Source: Bradyrhizobium sp. 139 (lineage in GTDB: Bacteria > Pseudomonadota > Alphaproteobacteria > Rhizobiales > Xanthobacteraceae). Taken from it: DNA of 64,000 nucleotides. How positions within the stretch are numbered: position 1 is the stretch's first letter; every line of letters begins with the position of its first letter. Where the stretch lies: assembly GCF_023074175.1 (NCBI RefSeq), contig NZ_JADPKS010000045.1, forward strand, positions 62,001-126,000, written 5' to 3'. The translations under genes and the position numbers were made by a program. This document shows, piece after piece, positions 18,206-28,214 of this stretch. The notes under the pieces were generated by a model. The model did not search any database and was not told the origin of the DNA. It saw only the letters and a program-made list of their open reading frames with translations.

Positions 18206-18954
18206 CGACGATGAAGCCCGCAATGAGGCCGCTGCCGCGCGCCATGCTGATCGACATGGACGACACCATCCTGTCGGCCTATGGCCGGCCCGAGATCGCC
18301 TGGAACACGATTACAGCGGAATTCGCCGAGGAGCTTGCGCCGCTGCCGCCGCAACTGGTCGCGGCCACCGTGCTGTCCTTCGCACGAAATTTCTGGGCCA
18401 ACGCGGAAGCCGCGTGGCGCATGAAGCTCGCCGAGGCCCGGCACCTCACCGTCAAGGGCGGCTTTGCCGCGCTCGCGGCTGCCGGCCATCGTGCCCTGCC
18501 CGACGATCTCGCCATTCGCCTGGCCGATCGCTTCACCAGCTATCGCGAGGAAGAGATGTTCGTCTTCCCCGGAGCGCATGATGCGATCGACGGATTGAAG
18601 GCGCTCGGCATCAAACTCGCGCTGGTGACCAACGGTGCGGCGGATACCCAGCGCGCCAAGGTCGAACGCTTCGAGCTGGCGCATCGTTTTCACCACATCC
18701 AGATCGAGGGCGAGCACGGCTTCGGCAAGCCCGAGGAGCGCGCCTATCTGCACGCGATGGACGCGCTCGGCGTCACCGCGGAAGACACCTGGATGATTGG
18801 CGACAATCTGGAATGGGAAGTCGTGACGCCGCAGCGTCTCGGCATCTACGGGATCTGGATCGACGTGCATGGCGACGGCCTGCCCGAAGGGTCGACCGTC
18901 CAGCCCGACCGCATCATCCGCTCGCTCGGTGAATTGTTGCCGGACCAGGTCTAA
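18196..18954 (+). CDS. HAD-superfamily hydrolase (subfamily IA)
   Basis: 252 residues. HAD motif I is [13 protein letters not shown] (DxD near residues 20-22), motif II is ALVTNGA, the lysine motif is FGKPEER and motif IV is [10 protein letters not shown]. An alpha-helical cap lies between motifs I and II, as in phosphoglycolate-phosphatase-like enzymes. The start is ATG 18196; ATG 18202 is an alternative. It overlaps the hemF end by 10 bases. The substrate is unknown; the coupling to hemF may be positional only. Confidence 0.85.
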   Translation: MAMTTMKPAMRPLPRAMLIDMDDTILSAYGRPEIAWNTITAEFAEELAPLPPQLVAATVLSFARNFWANAEAAWRMKLAEARHLTVKGGFAALAAAGHRALPDDLAIRLADRFTSYREEEMFVFPGAHDAIDGLKALGIKLALVTNGAADTQRAKVERFELAHRFHHIQIEGEHGFGKPEERAYLHAMDALGVTAEDTWMIGDNLEWEVVTPQRLGIYGIWIDVHGDGLPEGSTVQPDRIIRSLGELLPDQV

Positions 18955-18962
18955 CCAGGGCG

Positions 18963-19078
18963 CGAAGACAAAATATCGAAAACAACCCCATGCACAGTAG
19001 CGGGCTGCTGCAAATTCAACGACTTACGGATTTTACGAAACCCTTTGACTCGTCGGGCAAAACAGGGGCATGATGCCA
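18963..19078. repeat. Dispersed intergenic element, copy 1
   Basis: This stretch contains CGAAAACAACCCCATGCACA, a variable middle with ACTTACG, and GTCGGGCAAAACAGGGGCAT. The same blocks in the same order occur at 45836-45945. The element is AT-richer than its surroundings, not a simple palindrome, and lies in the 347-base gap between the HAD gene and the YodC-like gene. The rest of that gap (19079-19301) shows no gene. Confidence 0.8.
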
Positions 19079-19301
19079 TTGTCGCGGCGCACGGAATGGA
19101 GATGCCCTGCGCAATCCATTGAACAGGCGTCATTGCCTCTCGTCATGGGACCGCTCCAGCTCAAGACTCTGTCATCGGCGTTTCAGCAGCCTGCGGGCGG
19201 ATGCGCGCTGCCGCAACACATCCGCGGATTCCGCAGCCCGTGATCGGCGTGTCATGCCGACTTGCTAGCTTCTCCCGTCAATCAACTCGAAAGGACCATC
19301 C

Positions 19302-19508
19302 ATGGAACTAAAAGCCGGCGATATCGTCATGCTGAAATCCGGCGGGCAGCCGCTCACCGTCGCGGACGTGAAGGGCGACGACGTGCTCTGTCTCTGGATG
19401 GGCGTGGAAGGCGATTTATTTCGCGAGACACTGCCGCTCGCGACCCTCGAGCGACTGGATGAGCTCGACGACGAAGACGAGGATGATGACGACGAAGACG
19501 AGGAGTAG
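19302..19508 (+). CDS. YodC-like small protein (DUF2158)
   Basis: 68 residues. The N-terminal 40 match the DUF2158 pattern: ELKAGDIVMLKSGGQPLTV, then a Trp in LCLWMGVEGDLFRETLP. The last 17 residues are almost all Asp/Glu (a run of DDEDEDDDDEDEE). The acidic tail lowers similarity to the family but is a clean continuation of the frame. Monocistronic, with ribosome-site-like GAAAGGA before the ATG. Function unknown; likely a small cytoplasmic beta-barrel protein. Confidence 0.8.
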   Translation: MELKAGDIVMLKSGGQPLTVADVKGDDVLCLWMGVEGDLFRETLPLATLERLDELDDEDEDDDDEDEE

Positions 19509-19695
19509 GCGCGCCTAAGGCCGCGTCTACTTAGATTAGACTAGATCGGAGTACTCGGCTCCGGCGTGCGTGATGTCCGCTTCTCCGCCGACAACGGCGC
19601 GATAGCGGACATCGCTGGATGTCGCAGAAGGGCCCATCAACAGACATCGACTGCGCGTTTGTAGATCGCGGCTACGTCATCGCAAGCGGAGTTAA

Positions 19696-19917
19696 ACCAC
19701 GCGAGGGCATGCCGCGCTGCTCGGGCCGCCCGCCTGGCGGGCGCTGCACCTCATCGGCGGCTATTACCTCTGGTTCCAGTTCGTGGTGTCGTTCGGCAAG
19801 CGCGTGCCGGCGACGCCGCTCTATGCCGCATTCCTCATTCCGCTGCTCGCCGTGATGGCACTGCGGCTGATCGCGATGGCCGCCCATCCGCGCGGAGGGA
19901 CCATCGCGGCGCGCTAA
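19696..19917 (+). pseudogene. C-terminal remnant of a ferric-reductase-like membrane protein
   Basis: A stop-to-stop frame without a usable start encodes about 73 residues. WRALHLIGGYYLWFQFVVSF is followed by a second hydrophobic helix (LYAAFLIPLLAVMALRLIAM) and a short basic tail. The spacing and the WRxLHxxGxYYLW pattern look like the last two membrane helices of ferric-reductase-like transmembrane proteins. The upstream bases back to 19509 show no matching N-terminal part, so this appears to be a 5'-deleted gene. Family assignment is by eye only. Confidence 0.5.
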
Positions 19918-19925
19918 AGCGAGTT

Positions 19926-20777
19926 TCACCCCTGCGGCAGCAGCCCGAGCCGCTTGGCAATGATGCGGTCGAGTGTCCGTTTCGGCAGCATGGCGCCGAT
20001 CAGATGGCGCAGCGGGTCCGGCGTGATCTGGTAACGCACCTTGGGGCTTGCCGCCGTCAGCGCCTCGAACACGATTTCGGCGATGCGCTCGGCGGGCAGG
20101 CCCTTGGCGCCGAGCTCCATCATGAACGCCATGACCTTGTTCAGCGCCGGCAGGTAGGGCGAGTTCTGGTAGACCGAGAGATCGATCTGCTCGGCCTTGC
20201 TCCAGATCGGCGTCTTCACCGCGCCGGGCGCGACGATGATGACGTCGATGCCGAACAGCATCAGCTCGCGGCGCAGGCTCTCCGACAGGCCTTCGATGGC
20301 GTGCTTGGAGGTGCAGTAAGGCGCCGACAGCGGATTGCCGTTCTTGCCGGCGACGGAGCTGATCATCACGATCCGCCCCTTCGGCCCCTTCAGCGACGCG
20401 TCTTCACCAAGCAGCGGCCCGAAGGCCTGCGTCGCGATCACCGGGCCGATGACGTTGATGTCCATCTGGCGGCGGAAATCGTCGACCGACAATTCGAGCA
20501 CGGGACCGGCAACCGCGATGCCGGCGTTGTTGACGAGACCAGCCAGCGTCTCGCCGCCCAGCGCATCGCGCAGCTGGTGGCCGGCGGCCAGCACGGCGGC
20601 CTCATCGGTGACATCGAACAGGAGCGGGATGAAATTGGCGCCGAACTCGCCCTTGAGCCGGTCGGCATCCGCCTGCTTCCGAACACTGCCGAAGACGCGA
20701 TAGCCGCGCCCGATCAAGAATTTCGCAATGGCCCAGCCGATGCCGGTGGACGCGCCGGTGATGACGACAGATCGCAT
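19926..20777 (-). CDS. Short-chain dehydrogenase/reductase family oxidoreductase
   Basis: 283 residues from ATG 20777 (MRSVVITGASTGIGWAIAKF); an upstream in-frame ATG adds 18 residues without similarity. The cofactor motif TGASTGIG is at residues 7-14, NNAG follows mid-protein, and the catalytic Ser and YCTSK (Tyr-x3-Lys) are present. The Arg in SVRKQADAD after the second strand suggests NADP(H). The C-terminal third (LRHLIGAMLPKRTLDRIIAKRLG) is typical of the 280-residue classical SDRs acting on steroid- or lipid-like substrates. The actual substrate is unknown. No operon partner. Confidence 0.88.
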   Translation of the reverse strand: MRSVVITGASTGIGWAIAKFLIGRGYRVFGSVRKQADADRLKGEFGANFIPLLFDVTDEAAVLAAGHQLRDALGGETLAGLVNNAGIAVAGPVLELSVDDFRRQMDINVIGPVIATQAFGPLLGEDASLKGPKGRIVMISSVAGKNGNPLSAPYCTSKHAIEGLSESLRRELMLFGIDVIIVAPGAVKTPIWSKAEQIDLSVYQNSPYLPALNKVMAFMMELGAKGLPAERIAEIVFEALTAASPKVRYQITPDPLRHLIGAMLPKRTLDRIIAKRLGLLPQG

Positions 20778-21153
20778 GCTCTTCCCCCTCGAGTTCCCGC
20801 GATCATGTAGGAGGAAGGTGCCGGCGCGCAATGCTGCCCGGTTCTCAGGGGGCGCACGAATGATGGTCTTCGTCGGATAGCGCCTGCAAGAGGGAGCACT
20901 GGGTGTCGGTTCTTAGGATAAAGCGGCGCGCGAACGCCGCACGTCGACAGCAATCGCGCGATGAGAGTGTAGATGAAGAGTCGAATCTTCAAGCCTGAAG
21001 TCGCTGAAGTTTTTGCGTTTTCAACGCTTGCGCAAATTCGGAGAAAGGACGCTAGACCAAGAATGTGGATTAAGCGTCAGTTCTTCACACTCAGGCTGCG
21101 CTTCAACTCGCAAAGAATTTGCATGAAACAACAATGCTTCGCGCAAAAGGAAA
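20778..21153. other. Gene-free, AT-richer intergenic stretch
   Basis: Between the SDR start and the ilvC terminator there are about 375 bases with visibly lower GC than the flanking genes. The one longer frame here (plus strand, 20973 to 21260) runs through the terminator and a repeat and has no codon bias, so I do not call it. Part of the stretch must hold the SDR promoter. A small RNA cannot be excluded, but I see no convincing promoter-terminator pair on either strand. Confidence 0.4.
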
Positions 21154-21182
21154 GAGCGAGACCGCGGTTTGCGATCTCGCTC
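21154..21182 (-). terminator. Rho-independent terminator downstream of ilvC
   Basis: GAGCGAGA (21154-21161) and TCTCGCTC (21175-21182) form a perfect 8-bp stem with a 13-base loop. On the minus strand the stem is followed by TTTCCTTTTG. It lies about 100 bases past the ilvC stop, beyond a short repeat. Confidence 0.75.
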
Positions 21183-21238
21183 GAATATAGTCGCGAAGGT
21201 TTAAGAACTGGTTTGGTGAGCGAAGCTTTTGCTTCATC

Positions 21239-21279
21239 CGTCATTCCGGGGCGCGCGTGAGCGCGAACGCGGAATGACA
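21239..21279. repeat. Short GTCATTCCGGGG-family repeat
   Basis: CGTCATTCCGGGGCGCGCGT faces GCGCGAACGCGGAATGAC. It is a compact version of the elements at 12558-12688 and 30339-30419, placed just after ilvC. Confidence 0.7.
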
Positions 21280-21283
21280 GGGC

Positions 21284-22431
<1,148 letters not shown>

Positions 22432-22435
22432 GACA

Positions 22436-23038
22436 TCATGCATCCATGAAAACGGGGTAGAGGGAAGCAAGCAGCAGGATCGCCATCAGGATGTTGAAGG
22501 CGCGGACCAGCCGCTCGGAGGTCAGGACCGGCCGCAGTGCGGTCCCGAACAGCGCCCAGACCACGGTCGAGACCGAGCCCACGAGCAGGCTGATCAGGGT
22601 CTGGATCGCGATGTTCAGGGGGAACTGGGCGATGGCCGCGTAGGCGGTGATGGTGCCGATCACGATCACCCAGCCCTTGGCGTTGATCCACTGGAACATG
22701 GCTGCGCCCCAGAAGGTCATCGGGCCGCGGGCGCTCTCCTGGCTCGGCTTGGCGGGGCCGGAGAAGGCGATCACGGCGGCAAGATAGATCAGGTAGGCGG
22801 CGCCGGCATATTTCAGGATGGTCTGGAGGATGGGATAGGCCAGGAACACGGTGCCGAGCCCGAGACCGACGGCGCCGATCATGAAGGCGAAGCCGATGGT
22901 GATGCCGGCGATATGCGGAATGGTGCGGCGGAAGCCGTAAGTCAGGCCCGAGGACAGCAGCATGATGTTGTTCGGCCCGGGCGTGAAGAACATCACGACG
23001 GCGAAGATGAGGAAAGCATAGAGCAACGATTGGGACAT
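22436..23038 (-). CDS. LysE/RhtB family amino acid exporter
   Basis: 200 residues from ATG 23038, chosen because GAGGTG sits just upstream; a GTG two codons earlier is the alternative. The family hallmark FFTPGPNNIMLLSSGLTYGFR is at residues 18-38. Six hydrophobic segments fit a LysE-type transporter of the inner membrane. It starts 7 bases after the EamA transporter stop and lies inside the branched-chain amino acid locus. By position it may export branched-chain amino acids or threonine; that is inference, since substrates in this family are not predictable. Confidence 0.88.
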   Translation of the reverse strand: MSQSLLYAFLIFAVVMFFTPGPNNIMLLSSGLTYGFRRTIPHIAGITIGFAFMIGAVGLGLGTVFLAYPILQTILKYAGAAYLIYLAAVIAFSGPAKPSQESARGPMTFWGAAMFQWINAKGWVIVIGTITAYAAIAQFPLNIAIQTLISLLVGSVSTVVWALFGTALRPVLTSERLVRAFNILMAILLLASLYPVFMDA

Positions 23039-23045
23039 GCTCACC

Positions 23046-23921
23046 TCACGCTGCCTTCGGCAGGGGCTGCGGGCGCTTCGCCAGCACCATCACGGCGATA
23101 CCGCCGACAACAGTCAGCATGCCGGCGAGCCGGAGCGGTCCGAACCGCTCGCCGAACACGACGCTGGAGGCGGCCGAGCCGACAAAGGGCACCAGCAGCG
23201 CGAACGGCACGACTTGCGCGGCGGGATAATCACGGAGCAGTCGGCCCCACAGCCAGTAAGCGATGCTGGTGGAGATGGCGCCGATCACCAGCAGACAGAC
23301 GAGGCCGGTCAGGGACATGTGCGTCAACGCTGTCCAGGTTGGCACTGGACCATTGGCGATCAGTGCCAGCACGAACAGCGGAACGGCGGCGGTAAGGCAC
23401 AGCCAGGCGAACAGATCGAACATCGGCACAGTTCGCGCGCCCCGCAGCAGAAGATTGCCGGCCGCAAAGCTGATCGGCGAGATCATCAGCACCCCGAACG
23501 CAGCCACGCTGAAATCATAGCCGACTGTGCCGCAGATCATCAAAAGACCGACTGCCGCGATGACGATGCCCAGCGTCTGCGCCAGCGTCGGCCGCTCGCC
23601 GAATGCCAGCGCGGCGAAGCCGATCGTGAACAGTGCCTGGCTCTGCACGACGACACTGGTCAGCCCCACTGGCACGCCGTGGGCGATGCCATAGGCCTGG
23701 CTCAGGAACTGGCCGAGAAAAAGCGTGAAGCTGATCGCGATCAGGAGCGACCAGGCGATCTTCGGCTTGGGAATGAACAGACACGGCACCGCGGCAATGG
23801 TGAAGCGCATTGCTGTCATCAGCTCCGGCGAAAACTCGTCGAGCGCGATCCGGCTCGCTACAAAGGCAAGCCCCCAGATGATCGCCACCATGAGGGCGAT
23901 GAGAATATCGGCCGGCTTCAT
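23046..23921 (-). CDS. EamA-family (drug/metabolite superfamily) transporter
   Basis: 291 residues with about ten hydrophobic helices in two repeated halves of five, the EamA/RhaT layout. The N-terminus MKPADILIALMVAIIWGLAF and the second-repeat motif near SIAYWLWGRLL are typical. Members export amino acids such as threonine, homoserine and cysteine, or other metabolites. It lies between a SAM methyltransferase and lysE with short gaps (45 and 7 bases), so it is part of the ilv transcript. Two exporters side by side in an amino acid operon is notable. Confidence 0.88.
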   Translation of the reverse strand: MKPADILIALMVAIIWGLAFVASRIALDEFSPELMTAMRFTIAAVPCLFIPKPKIAWSLLIAISFTLFLGQFLSQAYGIAHGVPVGLTSVVVQSQALFTIGFAALAFGERPTLAQTLGIVIAAVGLLMICGTVGYDFSVAAFGVLMISPISFAAGNLLLRGARTVPMFDLFAWLCLTAAVPLFVLALIANGPVPTWTALTHMSLTGLVCLLVIGAISTSIAYWLWGRLLRDYPAAQVVPFALLVPFVGSAASSVVFGERFGPLRLAGMLTVVGGIAVMVLAKRPQPLPKAA

Positions 23922-23966
23922 TGTTGTTCTCGGTTCTGCCCTGTCGTGCAGCCCTGTTGTTGTCGT

Positions 23967-24662
23967 CTAGCCTTGCTCGCCGGCTTTCGGTTTCCGCAGC
24001 AGATAAGTGCCGTGCATCGGGGAATGGTAATCGGCCGAGACCAGCGTGAAGCCAACATCGGTCAGCATCCGCTCCATCACCCAGCCGAAGGTGGAATATT
24101 CGTCGCGCATGTGCGTGACGACGCCTTCGCGCGAAAAATCATGGTTCTTGATCTCAAAGTCGGCCCATTGGTCGACGTCGCGCTCGATGGCATCAGGCAT
24201 CGAGGCGTAGACAATGTCGCGCAGATAGAAGCTGGCGCCCGGCTTCAGTGCACGATAGATCCGCGACATCGCCACCGCCTTCCAGAAATCCGGCAGATGG
24301 TGCAGCGTGAACTCGCTGACGATCAGGTCATAGGACTCCGGTCGGTAGGCGAAGCTGAGCAGGCCGGCGGACTGCGTCGCGACCTTTGCCTTGCGGTCGC
24401 GCGCATAGATCTCGGCGAGCGCCAGCATCGCCGGCGAGATATCGATGGCGTCGACCTCCGCGCCCATCAGCGCTGCTTCCGTCGCCAGCACGCCGTTGCC
24501 GCAGCCGATGTCGGCGATCCGCCATCCCCGCTGCAAGCCAAGCATTTTCAGCGCGGCGCGCGCGCGCAGATCGGCATCCTCGTGGCTGTCGTAGATCGAG
24601 GCAACCGCGGGCCCGATGCCTATCCGGTTCCGCTCGTTATAATACCAGTCGCGCGCCAGCAT
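23967..24662 (-). CDS. Class I SAM-dependent methyltransferase
   Basis: 231 residues. Motif I is IADIGCGNGVLATEAA (about residues 53-68), an acidic residue follows in VDAIDISPAML, and motif IV is DLIVSEFTLHHLPDF. It begins 3 bases after ilvH stops, so translation is likely coupled. The substrate is not deducible; the HHLPDF loop suggests a small-molecule methyltransferase of the UbiE-like type. Its presence between ilvH and two exporters is unexplained. Confidence 0.85.
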   Translation of the reverse strand: MLARDWYYNERNRIGIGPAVASIYDSHEDADLRARAALKMLGLQRGWRIADIGCGNGVLATEAALMGAEVDAIDISPAMLALAEIYARDRKAKVATQSAGLLSFAYRPESYDLIVSEFTLHHLPDFWKAVAMSRIYRALKPGASFYLRDIVYASMPDAIERDVDQWADFEIKNHDFSREGVVTHMRDEYSTFGWVMERMLTDVGFTLVSADYHSPMHGTYLLRKPKAGEQG

Positions 24663-24665
24663 GGT

Positions 24666-25208
24666 TCACATTCCTTCAGGCCCGCGGCCGATCGCGGCAA
24701 CGCCGGTGCGCGACACCTCGACGAGGCCGAGCGGGCGCATCAGGTCGATAAACTGATTGATCTTGTCCGTATTGCCTGTGATCTCGAACACGAAGCTCTC
24801 GGTGGTTGCATCGATCACCCTGGCACGGAAAGCATCGGCGAGGCGCAGCGCCTCGACCCGGTGCTCGCCCTCCCCGCGCACCTTCACCATCGCAAGCTCG
24901 CGCTCGATCGAGCGCTTAGTCAGCGTCATGTCGACTACCCGATAGACCGGGATCATGCGATCGAGCTGATGCTTGATCTGCTCGATCACCATAGGCGTGC
25001 CCGTGGTGACGATGGTGATGCGCGACAGATGCTTCTGACTCTCGGTCTCCGAGACCGTGAGGCTCTCGATGTTGTAGCCGCGCCCGGAGAACAGCCCGAT
25101 GACGCGCGCGAGCGCGCCCGGCTCGTTCTGCACAAGCACCGACAGCGTATGCGTCTCGTTGGGATCGTGGCGGTCCTCGATGAAATAGGCGGATGCGGGC
25201 TGGTTCAT
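24666..25208 (-). CDS. ilvH: Acetolactate synthase small (regulatory) subunit
   Basis: 180 residues from ATG 25208 (MNQPASAYFIEDRHDPNETH). An N-terminal ACT domain reads THTLSVLVQNEPGALARVIG and GRGYNIESLTVSETE; the C-terminal IlvN/H domain runs from about residue 90. It binds the large subunit and confers valine feedback inhibition. Here it is separated from ilvB by a threonine dehydratase gene, whereas the two subunits are usually adjacent. Confidence 0.96.
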   Translation of the reverse strand: MNQPASAYFIEDRHDPNETHTLSVLVQNEPGALARVIGLFSGRGYNIESLTVSETESQKHLSRITIVTTGTPMVIEQIKHQLDRMIPVYRVVDMTLTKRSIERELAMVKVRGEGEHRVEALRLADAFRARVIDATTESFVFEITGNTDKINQFIDLMRPLGLVEVSRTGVAAIGRGPEGM

Positions 25209-25231
25209 GATCGTCCCCTCTTGTCTCTCCG

Positions 25232-26203
25232 TCACGCCATCGCTGGCGCGTCCGTCCCGACCCAACGGTGGAACAGATCGAAATCGATATTGCCGCCCGA
25301 CAGCACGAGACCGACGCGCTTGCCTGGCAGCCTGGTCTTTTCCTGAAGCGCCGCGGCGAGCGCGGCAGCACCCGCGCCTTCGGCGAGATTATGCGTGTCG
25401 GTCCAATAGGCGCGGATCGCGGCGGCGACCTCGTCGTCGGAAACCTGCACCATGCGCGCGGCACCTTTCCGGATCACCGCAAAGGCTTCCGCGTCGGGGA
25501 TGCGCGTCGCCATGCCGTCGGCCAGCGTGTTGCTGGTCTCGGTGGTGACGATCATGCCGGCCGCAAACGACAACGCGTAGGACGGTGCTTCGGTCGACTG
25601 CACGCCGATGATCTCGGTCTTCAGGCCCAGGAGGTCGCGCGCCATGATGCAGCCGGAGATTCCAGAGCCCTGCCCGATCGGCACATAGAGAACATCGAGA
25701 TCTGGCGCCGTCCGGAACAGTTCGAGCGCATAAGTCGCAACGCCCAACACGAGATCAGGATGGAACGACGGCACCATGTGGAACCTGGCAAATTGCGCGC
25801 GTCGCTCGGCTTCCTCGCGGGCGGCCTGAAAGTCCTCGCCATGCTCGACGAGCTCCGCGCCAAACGCCTTCATCGCCCGGTTCTTCTCGACCGAGTTGCC
25901 GTGCGGCACGTAAATCACTGCCGGTACGCCGTGGCGGCTCGCGGCAAAGGCCAGACTCTGGCCATGATTGCCCCGCGTCGCCGAGATGATGCCCGGAACG
26001 TTCGGTCGCTCGCGCTTCAGCCGATCGAGATAGACGAGACCGCCGCGCACCTTGAAGGCGCCGGTCGGCGTGTGGTTCTCGTGTTTGACCACGACCTGCG
26101 TGCCGAGCCGCTGGCTCAGCAGTGGCCAGGTGTACGCCGGCGTCGCCGGCATCGCCTGCCCCACGATCGCATGTGCACGCTCGAGCTCCGTCAGGTCGAA
26201 CAT
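25232..26203 (-). CDS. Threonine dehydratase (PLP fold type II)
   Basis: 323 residues. The PLP lysine is Lys51 in HTPTGAFKVRGG. SATRGNHGQSLAFAA binds the substrate carboxylate and GQGSGISGCI is the glycine-rich phosphate loop. There is no C-terminal ACT regulatory domain, so it resembles the short catabolic or unregulated type (TdcB, or the related serine/threo-hydroxyaspartate lyases) rather than IlvA. Placed between ilvB and ilvH, it most likely supplies 2-oxobutyrate for isoleucine synthesis. A role as hydroxyaspartate ammonia-lyase is possible. Confidence 0.87.
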   Translation of the reverse strand: MFDLTELERAHAIVGQAMPATPAYTWPLLSQRLGTQVVVKHENHTPTGAFKVRGGLVYLDRLKRERPNVPGIISATRGNHGQSLAFAASRHGVPAVIYVPHGNSVEKNRAMKAFGAELVEHGEDFQAAREEAERRAQFARFHMVPSFHPDLVLGVATYALELFRTAPDLDVLYVPIGQGSGISGCIMARDLLGLKTEIIGVQSTEAPSYALSFAAGMIVTTETSNTLADGMATRIPDAEAFAVIRKGAARMVQVSDDEVAAAIRAYWTDTHNLAEGAGAAALAAALQEKTRLPGKRVGLVLSGGNIDFDLFHRWVGTDAPAMA

Positions 26204-26233
26204 TTTACCTTCCCATCAACCATCTCTCGCAAC

Positions 26234-26334
26234 TATCATCCCCGCGAAGGCGGGGATCCAGTATTCCAGAGACCCCTGAGAGTGATCGAGAGGCCGCGGC
26301 GTACTGGATCGCCCGGTCAAGCCGGGCGATGACA
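26234..26334. repeat. Intergenic palindromic repeat (copy 2, inverted relative to 3577-3677)
   Basis: TCATCCCCGCGAAGGCGGGGA and CGCCCGGTCAAGCCGGGCGA are hairpins at the two ends, with CCGCGGCGTACTGGAT between. Read in reverse it matches the element between smc and the Rsm22 gene. It splits ilvB from the rest of the ilv locus and could affect mRNA stability or read-through. Confidence 0.75.
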
Positions 26335-26356
26335 GCGGAAATTGTGACCATCACGC

Positions 26357-28132
26357 TCACACCAGCGCCTTGCCGCCGGCAAACGCCTTGGCCGTGGCCT
26401 CGTCGTTCGCCTGCTCCGGCAGTAGCATTTCGTTGTGCGCCTTGCCGGAGGGGATCATCGGGAAGCAGTTTTCCAGCGCTGCGACGCGGCAGTCGAACAG
26501 CACCGGGCGCTTGACCGAGATCATCTCCTGGATGGCGCCATCGAGATCGGCAGGCTTGTGCACCTGGATGCCGACGCCGCCATAGGCTTCCGCGAGCTTG
26601 ACGAAATCCGGCAGCGCTTCGGAGTAGGAATGCGACAGCCGGTTGCCGTGGAGCAGCTGCTGCCACTGCCGCACCATGCCCATGTACTGGTTGTTCAGGA
26701 TGAATATCTTGATCGGCAGTTCGTACTGAACCGCCGTCGACATCTCCTGCATCGTCATCTGCACCGAGGCGTCGCCCGCGATGTCGATGACGAGGCTGTC
26801 CGGGTGGGCCACCTGCACGCCGACGGCGGCCGGCAGGCCGTAGCCCATGGTGCCGAGACCGCCCGACGTCATCCAGCGATGCGGCTCCTCGAAGCCGAAG
26901 AACTGCGCCGCCCACATCTGGTGCTGGCCGACTTCCGTCGTGATGTAAGTGTCCTTGCCGCGTGTCGCCTCGAACAGGCTCTGGATCGCGTGTTGCGGCA
27001 GGATGACGTCGTTGCTCTTCCTGTAATAGAGCGAGTTGCGGGCGCGCCACTGCGCGATCTGCTGCCACCACGCCTTGACGTCGGGCTTCTTCGCCTCCGC
27101 CTTGAACACCTGGAGGATGTCGCCGAGGATGTTGCCGCAATCACCGATGATCGGCACGTCGACGCGGATGTTCTTGTTGATCGAGGACGGATCGATATCG
27201 ATGTGGATCTTCTTCGATCCAGGCGAGAACGCATCGACGCGGCCGGTGATGCGGTCGTCGAAGCGCGCGCCGACGCACAGCATGACGTCGCAATCATGCA
27301 TCGTCATGTTGGCTTCATAGGTGCCGTGCATGCCGAGCATGCCCAGCCAGTTCTTGCCCGACGCCGGATATGCACCGAGACCCATCAGCGTGGAGGTGAT
27401 CGGGAAACCGGTGACCTCCACCAGTTCGCGCAAGAGCTTGGTCGCCTCGGGGCCGGAATTGATCACGCCACCGCCGCTGTAGATCACCGGGCGCTTGGCG
27501 TTGGCGAGCAGCGCCACGGCCTTGCGGATCTGCGTCGCGTCGCCCTTCACGCGCGGCGCATAGGACCTGTGTACGTCAGACTTGCGCGGCGGATGATAGG
27601 TGCCGGTCGCGAACTGCACGTCCTTGGGCACGTCGACCAGCACCGGACCGGGGCGGCCGGAGGTCGCGACGTAGAAGGCCTCGTGCAGCACCTTGGCGAG
27701 ATCGTTGACGTCGCGCACCAGCCAGTTGTGCTTGGTGCAGGGCCGCGTGATGCCGACCGTGTCGCACTCCTGGAACGCGTCGTTGCCGATCAGATGCGTC
27801 GGCACCTGGCCGGAGATGCAGACCAGCGGGATCGAGTCCATCAGCGCGTCGGTCAGCGGCGTCACCATGTTGGTGGCGCCGGGTCCGGAGGTCACCAGCG
27901 CAACCCCCGGCTTGCCGGTCGAGCGCGCATAGCCCTCGGCGGCGTGGCCCGCGCCCTGCTCGTGGCGGACCAGGATGTGCTGGACCTCGCTCTGCTGGAA
28001 GATCTCGTCATAGATCGGAAGCACGGCGCCGCCGGGATAGCCGAAAATGTCGGTCACACCATGATCGATGAGCGCGCGGACGATCATCGCTGCGCCGGTC
28101 ATCTGGTTCGGATCGTGGCTCTTGTCGCTCAT
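26357..28132 (-). CDS. ilvB: Acetolactate synthase large (catalytic) subunit
   Basis: 591 residues with the three ThDP-enzyme domains. The catalytic Glu58 lies in ILVRHEQGAGHAAEG, GKPGVALVTSGPGATN follows, and the ThDP/Mg site is DIAGDASVQMTMQEM ... FILNNQY near residues 465-500. It condenses pyruvate with pyruvate or 2-oxobutyrate, the first common step for valine, leucine and isoleucine. It is preceded by an attenuator with an Ile/Leu/Val-rich leader peptide. Confidence 0.98.
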   Translation of the reverse strand: MSDKSHDPNQMTGAAMIVRALIDHGVTDIFGYPGGAVLPIYDEIFQQSEVQHILVRHEQGAGHAAEGYARSTGKPGVALVTSGPGATNMVTPLTDALMDSIPLVCISGQVPTHLIGNDAFQECDTVGITRPCTKHNWLVRDVNDLAKVLHEAFYVATSGRPGPVLVDVPKDVQFATGTYHPPRKSDVHRSYAPRVKGDATQIRKAVALLANAKRPVIYSGGGVINSGPEATKLLRELVEVTGFPITSTLMGLGAYPASGKNWLGMLGMHGTYEANMTMHDCDVMLCVGARFDDRITGRVDAFSPGSKKIHIDIDPSSINKNIRVDVPIIGDCGNILGDILQVFKAEAKKPDVKAWWQQIAQWRARNSLYYRKSNDVILPQHAIQSLFEATRGKDTYITTEVGQHQMWAAQFFGFEEPHRWMTSGGLGTMGYGLPAAVGVQVAHPDSLVIDIAGDASVQMTMQEMSTAVQYELPIKIFILNNQYMGMVRQWQQLLHGNRLSHSYSEALPDFVKLAEAYGGVGIQVHKPADLDGAIQEMISVKRPVLFDCRVAALENCFPMIPSGKAHNEMLLPEQANDEATAKAFAGGKALV

Positions 28133-28190
28133 TGGCTTGCTCCGGATGCGCTGTTGTCAGCGGCTTCGTTCGTGTCGCGTTCGGGAAATA

Positions 28191-28212
28191 AAAAAGGCCC
28201 CGAAGAGGGCCC
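28191..28212 (-). terminator. ilvB attenuator terminator hairpin
   Basis: On the minus strand a GGCCC / GGGCC stem with a 6-base loop is followed directly by TTTTTTATTT. It lies between the leader peptide and ilvB, about 60 bases before the ilvB start, and so would stop transcription before the gene. Confidence 0.82.
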
Positions 28213-28214
28213 AT

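Noticed and set aside
20973..21260. 95-codon plus-strand frame after the SDR gene
   Set aside because: It runs through the ilvC terminator and a repeat, has no GC3 bias and no similarity I can name.
23037..25346. 769-codon plus-strand open frame over the ilv locus
   Set aside because: It crosses four confirmed minus-strand genes and their gaps and has shadow-like composition.
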